Positions 1 through 7,150 of a stretch of DNA of 33,171 bases are shown in pieces. The notes beneath the pieces are model-generated. The model was given only the letters and a program-made list of their open reading frames with translations. It was not told where the DNA came from and did not search any database. The stretch comes from Treponema sp. Its GTDB lineage: Bacteria > Spirochaetota > Spirochaetia > Treponematales > Breznakiellaceae. Location: the NCBI GenBank assembly GCA_031281025.1, contig JAITFY010000103.1, positions 1 through 33,171 on the forward strand, read 5' to 3'. The number at the start of each line of letters is the position of its first letter. Position 1 is the first letter of the stretch. The position numbers and the translations under genes are program-made.

Positions 1-256
1 GATAGATGTTAATTTCGTACAAGAAAGTAAGAGGAAAGAGGGAGAGAGGTGGAGGTGGGGGGGGGGGGGGGGGGGGGGGTGTGGGTATTAGATAACAAAG
101 ACAGTTAGCAGTGACCAAAGCTGTTGCACGAGAATAATTACGAGGACAATATATCTGTTTGTAATTCGCTCTTTGTTTTATCTGGCTCATTGGCATTATC
201 CTATCATATTTGGAAAAAACTGTCAACATAAAATTCACTGAAACACAAGTATTTCC
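1..256. other. Non-coding start of window, with homopurine stretch
   Basis: No open frame with coding character is visible here on either strand. Positions 20-79 are almost entirely purine and end in a 23-nt G run; the rest is AT-rich with no recognisable RNA fold or promoter. It may be a true intergenic region or a contig edge of lower quality. Confidence 0.5.
57..79. repeat. Poly-G homopolymer tract (23 G)
   Basis: An uninterrupted run of 23 G follows a GA-rich stretch. Long G runs slip during replication and are used as phase-variation tracts in several bacteria, including tpr promoters of Treponema pallidum. No gene start lies within 250 bp on +, so no regulated gene can be named. A sequencing or assembly artefact at the window edge is a real alternative. 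Confidence 0.6.
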
Positions 257-342
257 AGGAGGTACCAAGCATGGTGTCAGGCACCACTGCCCCGCCTTGC
301 GTCCGATAAACTGTTTTACCATTCATTTCTTGGTACCTTCCT
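257..342. repeat. Short palindromic repeat, copy 1 (REP/MITE-like)
   Basis: An 86-bp element bounded by inverted ends: AGGAGGTACCAAG at 257-269 and its complement at 329-342, interrupted by one extra T. Inside is a small near-palindrome, TGGTGTCAGGCACCA (272-286). A related but shortened copy lies at 766-815 in the same orientation, sharing CAGGCACCACTGC and TTTTACCATTCA exactly. The right end touches the stop codon of the HicB gene. It encodes nothing and looks like a non-autonomous repeat. Confidence 0.55.
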
Positions 343-673
343 AATTTTGTAACGCGATTTCATTGGCAATTGCTTTTTCCACAAAGCTATTCAGCGATAT
401 CCGTCTTTTTCTTGCATACACAGCAATTTTGCGATGTAATTCTGGGGGCAATCGTATATTAAATTTGCCGGAATATGGTTTTTCCGGTTCGACTCCTTCT
501 TCTTCACACCAGGCAATATAATCATTGATTGAATCTTTAAAAGCTTTTTCTATTTCATTAACTGTTTTTCCCTGAAAGGTAATAACATCTCTGGTATTAA
601 TAATATCACCATGAAAAATTTTTGCTTCCGCATCGTACTCCACCGTACCAAAATATCCCTTATACTCCATCAT
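341..673 (-). CDS. HicB-family antitoxin, apparently orphan
   Basis: A 110-residue protein with the two-part HicB layout. Residues about 1-65 are a partially degraded RNase-H-like HicB fold (MEYKGYFGTVEYDAEAKIFHG, then a GKTVNEIEKAFKDSINDY helix). Residues 70-105 form a ribbon-helix-helix DNA-binding segment (FNIRLPPELHRKIAVYARKR, then SLNSFVEKAI). HicB normally neutralises the HicA mRNA interferase and represses its own operon. The start is the first of two adjacent ATG codons, with AGGAG six bases upstream. No hicA is visible: the 97 bp upstream hold only a short open stub, and the 3' side holds a palindromic repeat. Both flanks carry copies of the same repeat, suggesting arrival or erosion as a cassette. 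The family call is firm; antitoxin function without a partner is inference. Confidence 0.82.
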   Translation of the reverse strand: MMEYKGYFGTVEYDAEAKIFHGDIINTRDVITFQGKTVNEIEKAFKDSINDYIAWCEEEGVEPEKPYSGKFNIRLPPELHRKIAVYARKRRISLNSFVEKAIANEIALQN

Positions 674-765
674 AACTTACTCCTGTATTCTCAAGAAATT
701 TTCGAACTGAATTTACAGCGCCTTTATCTGTAGTTTTTTGGTACTATAAAACGATACTATTATCA

Positions 766-815
766 AGGAGGTGCCAGGCACCACTGCGGATTTTTACCAT
801 TCACTTCTCGTCCCC
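766..815. repeat. Short palindromic repeat, copy 2 (shortened)
   Basis: This shares AGGAGGT, CAGGCACCACTGC (775-787) and TTTTACCATTCA (792-803) with the element at 257-342, but lacks about 16 nt between the last two blocks and about 10 nt near the left end. GGTGCCAGGCACC at 771-783 is a palindrome around a central A. It runs into a 9-C run (812-820). An open frame crosses it from a GTG at 771, but those codons look like repeat sequence, not gene. Confidence 0.5.
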
Positions 816-908
816 CCCCCATTGGGTTCCAAAAAACGTCATCTCCCCACATTTATTGGTTGCAAAAAACGTTGTTTTGTATTAGAATTTGCAATATGGG
901 AGTACGAA

Positions 909-2219
909 TTGAAAAGATTCGCAATTGAAGATTTAAAAAACTGGAAAAACTCACAAGATCGCAAACCTTTATTGCTTTATGGAGCACGTCAGGTTGGTAA
1001 AACCTATCTTATCCGTGATTTTGCTTCCAATTATTACAATGATTTTATAGAGATTAATTTCCTAACTGATGATACTTTAAAAGCAATTTTTAAAAAGAAT
1101 ATTTCCCCATCTTTTATTATTCAACAATTGGAATTACGTTTTAATAAAAAAATTAATCCTGCCCAAACCTTATTGTTTTTTGATGAGATTCAGGAATCTC
1201 AACGGGCTATAGATTCGTTAAAATCTTTTAATGATTCAGGGCGTCAATACAATATTGTTGCAGCAGGCAGCTTCCTTGGTGTAATGATGGGGCAAAGACC
1301 TGTAGGACAGACAAATCAATTAACATTGTTCCCAATGTCTTTTTGTGAATTTCTTGAAGCAATGGGACATGGGATTTTATCTGATACAATTAAACAAGTG
1401 AATGGCAGTGTATTGTCAGGTGTTAGCGATTTACTTGAATCTTTATTAAAGCAATTTTATTTTACCGGCGGAATGCCTGCTGCAGTCTGTGAATTTGCAG
1501 CAACAAAAGATTGGGAAAAGGTGCGAAAAATTCAAAACGAGTTGATAACTACCTACAAGGGTGATTTTTCCAAACATATAAATGACCCACGGACAGAGCC
1601 TAAAATAAGAATGTTATGGGATTCAATTTCCCTGCATCTGGTAAAAGAAAATAAAAAATTTATATATAAAAATGTAAAAAGCGGCGGCAGAGCGGCAGAA
1701 TTTGAAAATGCAATGCAATGGCTTGTTGATACGGGATTAGTTTATAAAATCTGCAAAGTTGAAACACCAAAAATCCCATTAAAAATGCACTACAAAGAAG
1801 ATTTCTTTAAACTGTATATGTTGGATATTGGTCTTTTGGGTGCACAAGCAGAAATCAGTCCTGCAGATATTTTATCAGTAAAAGCAGATATTGTAGATGA
1901 TATGAATGGCGCTCTTGCGGAACAATTTGTATGTCAGGAATTAAAAGCGGCCAAAATAAGCCCTTTGTTTTATTGGGGCCGTGAAAGCAGCACGGCAGAA
2001 ATCGATTTTATTACTCAAGGCAACGGTGAAATTATTCCAATAGAAGTAAAATCTGCAAAAAAAACAAAGTCACAGTCTTTAAAAGTTTATATAAACGAAC
2101 ATAACCCCAAAACTGCCATACGGACATCTACTAAAAATTATGGCAGAGCAGATAATTTGTATTCTGTGCCATTGTATATGGTTTCTCATTTTTTAAAAGA
2201 CCATTGTGCCTGGGTATAA
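909..2219 (+). CDS. AAA ATPase with C-terminal DUF4143 (nuclease-like) domain
   Basis: A 436-residue P-loop ATPase of the family that pairs AAA_14 with DUF4143. Walker A is GARQVGKT (25-32), Walker B LLFFDEIQ (88-95), followed by a sensor-like IVAAGSFLG segment. The C-terminal part has a PD-(D/E)XK-like pattern: E364-I-D366, then E379-V-K381. I chose the TTG at 909 because GGGAG sits six bases upstream and the protein then begins MKRFAIEDLKNW, as usual for the family. An upstream GTG at 771 would add 46 residues translated from the repeat and the poly-C run. Members are common in anaerobe genomes, often near toxin-antitoxin genes, and their role is unsettled. The gene ends 17 bp before nnr. 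Confidence 0.85.
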   Translation: MKRFAIEDLKNWKNSQDRKPLLLYGARQVGKTYLIRDFASNYYNDFIEINFLTDDTLKAIFKKNISPSFIIQQLELRFNKKINPAQTLLFFDEIQESQRAIDSLKSFNDSGRQYNIVAAGSFLGVMMGQRPVGQTNQLTLFPMSFCEFLEAMGHGILSDTIKQVNGSVLSGVSDLLESLLKQFYFTGGMPAAVCEFAATKDWEKVRKIQNELITTYKGDFSKHINDPRTEPKIRMLWDSISLHLVKENKKFIYKNVKSGGRAAEFENAMQWLVDTGLVYKICKVETPKIPLKMHYKEDFFKLYMLDIGLLGAQAEISPADILSVKADIVDDMNGALAEQFVCQELKAAKISPLFYWGRESSTAEIDFITQGNGEIIPIEVKSAKKTKSQSLKVYINEHNPKTAIRTSTKNYGRADNLYSVPLYMVSHFLKDHCAWV

Positions 2220-2236
2220 AGGAAATCAAAGAACAT

Positions 2237-3754
2237 ATGAAAACTGTAACAAGCAAACAAATGCGGGAAATCGAACAAATCGCGATAAACGAACTGGGTA
2301 TTCCATCAATCCTGTTGATGGAAAATGCCGCAGCGCGTGTTGCTGAACATTGCTTAAAATTAACCGATGCAAACAAAAACGCAAAAGTCCTTATCGTTTG
2401 CGGGTTGGGCAACAATGGCGGTGACGGATTGGCGGTTGCCCGCTTGCTGCATGTTAAGGGAGTGGATGTAAACGTCATCTATGTTGGGGATATTAACGCT
2501 GCCAAAGGAGATGCTGCAACATATCTAACAATCATTAAAAATATTGGTATTCCTATTATAAATACGGACTTTCAATCCATAATCGAAACTTGCGATTTTG
2601 TTGTAGACGCTATTTTTGGAACGGGACTTGATCGCAACATAGAAGGGAATTACCGGCATCTGATTGAATTAATCAACAGTTATGCGAAGTACGTGATCTC
2701 CGTTGATATACCTTCTGGGGTTCATTCCGATACCGGACGGATCATGGGCTGTGCCGTAAAGGCGAACGAAACAATTACATTTGCTTTTCCCAAGACAGGC
2801 TTGTACCTGTACCCGGGCGCAGAAAATGCAGGCAAAATCCATATCCAGGATATCACAATCCCCGCAACGCTTCTGGACAGGGTAAAACCAAATGTAAATG
2901 TTCTTACAAACGATGAAGCGGCAAACCTGCTGCCTGTTCGCGCCCGGCGTTCAAACAAGGGCAGTTTTGGCAAAGTTATGGTTTTTGCCGGCTCGGACGA
3001 AATGCCAGGGGCGGCGGCTCTTGCCTGCTCTGCGGCGTACATGGTTGGAGCCGGTTTGGTTTGCGCGTGTGTTTTGCCTAACGTCGCCAAAGTTATATAT
3101 CAGTGGCAAAGAGAAGCTATAACTCGTATTGTGCCGGGGAAAAACGGGATGTACTCCAAAAAAAGCATTGAATCTCTGGCAAGTGAAATTAACAATTCGA
3201 GCGTTATCATCATTGGCCCCGGAATTGGACGAAGCCCCGATGTTACGGAATTTGTTTTTGAACTTTTAAGTATAACCAAAGTACCGGTAGTATTGGACGC
3301 AGATGCACTTTACGCCATTTCAGAAAACATAAGTTTACTAAAAACGCTTAAAGCTCCATGTATAATAACGCCTCACCCGGGCGAGATGAATAGGCTGACT
3401 TCACTTACAGTTCCCGAAATTTTAGACAACACAATTGGTATTGCCGCCAAATTTGCCAAAGACTTTAATGTAGTAACTCTTTTAAAAGACGCACATACAA
3501 TAATCGCTAGCCCATGCGGCGCAGTTAACATCAACATAACAGGAAATAATGCTCTTGCAAAAGCAGGAACCGGCGATGTACTAACTGGCATGATTGCAGG
3601 GTTTATCGCACAAGGGTCTAACGTTTTCACAGCTGGTATTTTGGGAGCGTATTATCACGGAAAATCATGCGAAGCTGCAATGGTAAACAAGTCGCTCTAC
3701 GGTATTACTGCTTCCAACATTATCGAATATATTCCAATTGTAATGAAGAGCTAG
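2237..3754 (+). CDS. nnr: Bifunctional NAD(P)H-hydrate epimerase / ADP-dependent dehydratase
   Basis: A 505-residue fusion that repairs damaged NADHX and NADPHX. The N-terminal YjeF_N domain (about 1-215) epimerises the hydrates and carries the NNGGDG loop at 59-64. The C-terminal ribokinase-like domain (about 225-500) dehydrates the S form using ADP, with VLDADALYAI, ITPHPGEMNRL and the catalytic NNALAKAGTGDVLTGM stretch. Length and order match bacterial Nnr/YjeF fusions. The start is the ATG at 2237, because MKTVTSKQMREIEQ is the canonical N-terminus; a TTG at 2204 would overlap the upstream gene. The Shine-Dalgarno (AAGGA, 13 bases upstream) is distant. rmuC follows after 29 bp, probably in the same transcript. 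Confidence 0.95.
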   Translation: MKTVTSKQMREIEQIAINELGIPSILLMENAAARVAEHCLKLTDANKNAKVLIVCGLGNNGGDGLAVARLLHVKGVDVNVIYVGDINAAKGDAATYLTIIKNIGIPIINTDFQSIIETCDFVVDAIFGTGLDRNIEGNYRHLIELINSYAKYVISVDIPSGVHSDTGRIMGCAVKANETITFAFPKTGLYLYPGAENAGKIHIQDITIPATLLDRVKPNVNVLTNDEAANLLPVRARRSNKGSFGKVMVFAGSDEMPGAAALACSAAYMVGAGLVCACVLPNVAKVIYQWQREAITRIVPGKNGMYSKKSIESLASEINNSSVIIIGPGIGRSPDVTEFVFELLSITKVPVVLDADALYAISENISLLKTLKAPCIITPHPGEMNRLTSLTVPEILDNTIGIAAKFAKDFNVVTLLKDAHTIIASPCGAVNINITGNNALAKAGTGDVLTGMIAGFIAQGSNVFTAGILGAYYHGKSCEAAMVNKSLYGITASNIIEYIPIVMKS

Positions 3755-3783
3755 TTATTATAAGATAGTAAACGGAGGGTTTT

Positions 3784-4884
3784 ATGGAAGCTGTTATTTT
3801 AGCCGCTCTTGCGGTATTATTTTTACTTGTTATCCTTATTTTAATAAAATTATTTTCCGGCAAGACAAATGATTATACTCCGCAGATGATCGATTTAAAA
3901 AATCAGTTAAATGAGCTTAAAACAAAACAACTGGAAAGCCAGCAGGCTTCTTTGACTAGCCAGCAAAAACTTTTTTTGGATACTCAAAACCAGCTTGGAT
4001 CGCAATTACAGCAAATGATGAATACCATGAACCAAAACCTGAATAATACTCAAAGTAATATTACTAAACATCTTTCCAATACAAATCAGATGTTTGGTGA
4101 TATAAACAACCAGCTTGGCACTTTGGGAAAAACCGTAAAAAACATGGAAGATATTGGGAAAAACATATCCTCTTTGCAGGATATACTACAGGCTCCAAAG
4201 CTGCGCGGGAATTTAGGCGAATATTTTCTTGAAGAACTCTTAAAACAGATTTTTCCAAGCGCCAATTACGAAATAAAATACAACTTTAAAAACGGCACTC
4301 AGGTTGATGCTGTTATAAAACTGGAAGGAAACATAGTTCCCGTAGATTCCAAGTTTCCTCTGGAAAGTTTTCAAAGACTTGTAAATGCAACCTCCGATGA
4401 AGATAAAAAAACATTCAGAAAAGAATTTATAACAAGCGTAAAAAAACGTATAGATGAAATTGCTGTTAAATACATTAATCCCGCAGAAGGTACTTTTGAC
4501 TTTGCCATTATGTATATTCCGGCAGAAAATGTTTTTTACGAAACAATTATCAATGATTCTTTTACCAACAAGGATTTTGAACTGCTCAACTATGCTATGG
4601 AAAAACGTGTTATACCTGTTTCGCCCAACAGTTTTTACGCATATTTAATCGCAATTATTTATGGATTAAAAGGATTAAAAATTGAACAGGAAGCCAAAAC
4701 CATTCTTGGAAATATAACGCAAGTTCAGGACAAATTTAGAAGATTTTTTGCCGAGTACAGCCTTGTTGGCAAACATCTGTCAAGCGCAATTAACAAATAC
4801 AATGACACGGAAAAAAGAGCAGAGAAACTAAACGAACAGGTTGGCAGACTAACAGGGCAAAAAACTGAGTTAATTGACGAATGA
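3784..4884 (+). CDS. rmuC: RmuC-family DNA recombination protein
   Basis: A 366-residue protein with an N-terminal membrane anchor (about 3-24), a Gln/Asn-rich coiled coil (about 30-125) and an RmuC domain (about 130-330) with LRGNLGEYFLEELLKQIFP, VDAVIKLEGNIVPVDSKFPLE and YAYLIAIIYGLKGLKIE. RmuC limits recombination at inverted repeats in E. coli, and its core is nuclease-like; the biochemical activity here is not shown. GGAGGG lies four bases before the ATG. It follows nnr and ends 16 bp from the convergent FlgN-like gene, leaving no room for a separate terminator. Family assignment is secure. Confidence 0.92.
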   Translation: MEAVILAALAVLFLLVILILIKLFSGKTNDYTPQMIDLKNQLNELKTKQLESQQASLTSQQKLFLDTQNQLGSQLQQMMNTMNQNLNNTQSNITKHLSNTNQMFGDINNQLGTLGKTVKNMEDIGKNISSLQDILQAPKLRGNLGEYFLEELLKQIFPSANYEIKYNFKNGTQVDAVIKLEGNIVPVDSKFPLESFQRLVNATSDEDKKTFRKEFITSVKKRIDEIAVKYINPAEGTFDFAIMYIPAENVFYETIINDSFTNKDFELLNYAMEKRVIPVSPNSFYAYLIAIIYGLKGLKIEQEAKTILGNITQVQDKFRRFFAEYSLVGKHLSSAINKYNDTEKRAEKLNEQVGRLTGQKTELIDE

Positions 4885-4900
4885 AGTTATCCCAAAATCA

Positions 4901-5416
4901 CTACCCTTGCAAATCCACAAGTGATGAAGTATTTGTACTGCCAAATGATGAACGTTTGTTGCTTAAAACATAGGGATTGTTTCGCAAAGCGGTTATTTCC
5001 GAGCGCAGCTCCATCATACGGATGGAAAGCAGTTCTTTATTCTTGGTTGAGCGCATAACAGCTTCACCTTTTAATATATCAAGTGAGGCTTTAAGGTTTG
5101 GCACTTCATCTGGCCGGCCGGCATCTATTTTGTGACTGTAAATGGAATTATACATTTCCTCGAGAGGATCAATAACTTTCTGGATAGAAAAAATGTCTGC
5201 AACGATTTTTTCTTCTAACTCAACATAGGACAAAAGATCATCGGCGCTGCCCGATTCAATTACATCCTGCTGTTTGTCCAGCAAATCAAGATACGAACGA
5301 AACCTGTCTCTTTGCTGTGTCAGCAAAGTCTTAAAACGCTTTAAAACAGCAACTCTTTGGGCAAGCTCCGCTGAATCGATCTCACTTACAACTGATGTTT
5401 CTTCATAAACTAACAT
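4901..5416 (-). CDS. FlgN-like flagellar export chaperone
   Basis: A 171-residue, almost entirely helical acidic protein with no signal peptide. The middle (about 15-130) has the FlgN-type layout: a long heptad-rich helix (LAQRVAVLKRFKTLLTQQRDRFRSYL), then LLSYVELEEKIVADIFSIQKVIDPLEEMY. FlgN proteins escort hook-associated proteins FlgK and FlgL to the flagellar export gate. GGGGAGGG lies just before the ATG, and the gene starts 27 bp after fliS, so the two form an operon of late-flagellar chaperones. FlgN homologues diverge strongly; the operon position is as important as the sequence for this call. Confidence 0.68.
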   Translation of the reverse strand: MLVYEETSVVSEIDSAELAQRVAVLKRFKTLLTQQRDRFRSYLDLLDKQQDVIESGSADDLLSYVELEEKIVADIFSIQKVIDPLEEMYNSIYSHKIDAGRPDEVPNLKASLDILKGEAVMRSTKNKELLSIRMMELRSEITALRNNPYVLSNKRSSFGSTNTSSLVDLQG

Positions 5417-5443
5417 ATTCCCTCCCCATATTTAAAAAAAAGT

Positions 5444-5887
5444 CTAACCTGCAATATTAATTCCTACAGCTTCACGATTTGGCTGCGATGAGGCATTCAT
5501 ACTGATTGTATCCCATGTATTTCTTAAATCGGATAGCATGTTTTTTACAACTATAATTCTTTCCATATCTTGAGTTATATTTGCTTCCAAAAGTTCTCTA
5601 TTAAACCATGTGTAAAGCGAAAAAAGATGTTTTGCTATTTCCCCGCCCTGCTCAAAATCAAGGGAAATCATCAATTCTGTGATGATTTCTTCGGCTTTCA
5701 TGACAGCTTTGCTGATCTGTTCGATTCTTGCAGGGTCTCTTTTTTCATTCTGGTTCTTTTCCAAAAGCCCTATGGCAAAACCAAGCTGTTTTACTGCCTC
5801 ATCATACAACATAACGATAAGCTGCCCCTGCCCCGCAGTTATGATCCTGGTTTCTTTATAAGTTGATGAAACGTCTTTATATGACAA
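5444..5887 (-). CDS. fliS: Flagellin export chaperone FliS
   Basis: A 147-residue helical cytoplasmic chaperone that binds the flagellin C-terminus and prevents premature polymerisation before export. It has the FliS signature early on: YKETRIITAGQGQLIVMLYDEAVKQL (about 10-35), then an EIITELMISLDFEQGGEIAKHLFSLYTW segment (about 68-95). Length is slightly above the usual 125-135 because of a C-terminal tail. GAGGG lies ten bases before the ATG. The upstream region holds a plausible sigma28 promoter at 5906-5933, appropriate for a late flagellar gene. The FlgN-like gene follows in the same operon. Confidence 0.93.
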   Translation of the reverse strand: MSYKDVSSTYKETRIITAGQGQLIVMLYDEAVKQLGFAIGLLEKNQNEKRDPARIEQISKAVMKAEEIITELMISLDFEQGGEIAKHLFSLYTWFNRELLEANITQDMERIIVVKNMLSDLRNTWDTISMNASSQPNREAVGINIAG

Positions 5888-5905
5888 AATAACCCTCTTT
5901 TTTAA

Positions 5906-5933
5906 TCATCGGCATAAAAACACCTGTTCATTA
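5906..5933 (-). promoter_or_regulatory. Possible sigma28 (FliA-type) promoter of fliS
   Basis: Read on the minus strand: TAATGAAC, 12 nt, then GCCGATGA (5913 down to 5906). The -10 half matches the enterobacterial FliA consensus GCCGATAA at seven of eight bases; the -35 half matches only partly. Transcription would start near 5899, just ahead of the GAGGG ribosome site (5893-5897) of fliS. Sequence and gene function agree, but a single site cannot prove it. Confidence 0.42.
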
Positions 5934-5938
5934 GCAAT

Positions 5939-7150
5939 TCAATTGATAACCCACATAGGGATCAAAACAAAGGTGGCTATTGAACTTCCCAGGCTTGAAA
6001 AGAAAAACACCAAAAGCGCCCTTGTAATTCTGTTGCGATATATCCCTTTTATACTGGTAATATTCTGCGTAATATCCTGGACATCCGAAACACGGGGTTT
6101 ACTAACAGCTATTTGAACAAGACCTGAAATGATTCCAACGCCAATAAATGGGGTAAGGCTTGTTAACGGCGCTCCAAGGAAAGAAACAAGAATAACAAGA
6201 GGATGCCCCAGGGCGATAATAGCTCCAATGGCAGCAAGAGAACCATTCCACAACACCCACTGTAGTATCATTGTAATGCCAATATCCGATCCTTCACGAA
6301 TAAATCCAAATGTTATAAGACCAACGATAATTGCCGGAATAATAAAAGGAAGCGTTTTAGAAAAAATACCGCGCTTGGGAATCTTATTTAATTCGTTTAA
6401 TTCATGTTCTATTGTACATTCGTCTTTATTTTTTTCCTTTGATGCCAGTTGTTCAAGGTGCGTTATAATCCCCTGCATATGTCCCGCGCCAATAACAGCT
6501 ACGATTTTTTGGGGTTTTGCATTAGGCGAAGGAGGCAACATGGACGACCAGATTTTAGAAGCAAGGTATTGATCTCTTTCGTCAATTAAGACTACTTTAA
6601 CACCCGGCAAATAGTCAGCCAATTCGCTCATCATTCCGTCAAGTTCATTTTTCTTTTTTAAATTCTCTATTTCCTGTTCACTTAATTTTTCTGTTGTAAA
6701 AGCAGAGGCTAAAAGCGAAGCCAATAGCTTGCATTTGCTCCACAAACTGCATCTCGCCCAGGCCCGGCGCAGTGTTGTATGCACCTCACGGTCGCATAGA
6801 CTGTGTGGAATCTTCATTTCCTCTGCGGTTTCTATCGCTGTTTTCATTTCCTCGCCGGGAGTTACTCCAAGCTGATTGCCAAGCCGGCGCTGAAAACCTG
6901 CCAATACAAGGTTTACAATCAGTAAAAAACCTTTTCTTTCTTTAAAAACTTTGGATAAATCAAGTTTAGACCATGTATCATTTTGAGTTATCGAATTATA
7001 CCTTGCCTGATCCAGCTCTACACAAACCATATCGGGTTTTTCTTCGCGAATGGTATTCCTTACTTCTTCGATACTTTCCCGCGAAACATGCGCGGTGCCA
7101 ATTAATTTGAATTCCCTGTTGTTAAGAATAATTGTTGTAATGTTGCTCAT
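5939..7150 (-). CDS. TraB/PrgY-like membrane protein
   Basis: A 403-residue protein of the TraB/PrgY (TIKI-like) family. The soluble part (about 1-260) has the family's GTAHVS motif at 18-23, CVELDQARY near 43-51 and IGAGHMQGI near 222. The last 140 residues hold four or so hydrophobic helices (TLPFIIPAIIVGLITFGFI onward). Enterococcal PrgY protects against self-pheromone, and eukaryotic TIKI proteins are metalloproteases built on the same fold; the spirochaete role is unknown. The ATG at 7150 overlaps the stop of the upstream TPR gene as ATGA, with GGAG eight bases ahead, so translation is probably coupled. A longer reading from 7231 would lie inside that gene. Confidence 0.86.
   Translation of the reverse strand: MSNITTIILNNREFKLIGTAHVSRESIEEVRNTIREEKPDMVCVELDQARYNSITQNDTWSKLDLSKVFKERKGFLLIVNLVLAGFQRRLGNQLGVTPGEEMKTAIETAEEMKIPHSLCDREVHTTLRRAWARCSLWSKCKLLASLLASAFTTEKLSEQEIENLKKKNELDGMMSELADYLPGVKVVLIDERDQYLASKIWSSMLPPSPNAKPQKIVAVIGAGHMQGIITHLEQLASKEKNKDECTIEHELNELNKIPKRGIFSKTLPFIIPAIIVGLITFGFIREGSDIGITMILQWVLWNGSLAAIGAIIALGHPLVILVSFLGAPLTSLTPFIGVGIISGLVQIAVSKPRVSDVQDITQNITSIKGIYRNRITRALLVFFFSSLGSSIATFVLIPMWVIN

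Noticed and set aside
257-342. Intrinsic terminator of hicB
   Set aside because: The inverted ends lie 60 bp apart and are not followed by a T run in the direction of hicB transcription.
771-908. 46-residue N-terminal extension of the AAA ATPase from GTG at 771
   Set aside because: The codons are repeat sequence and a C run; a well-placed ribosome site and the family's normal N-terminus support TTG at 909.
6129-6572. 147-residue + strand open frame
   Set aside because: Antisense shadow of the TraB-like membrane region; codon content follows the opposite strand.
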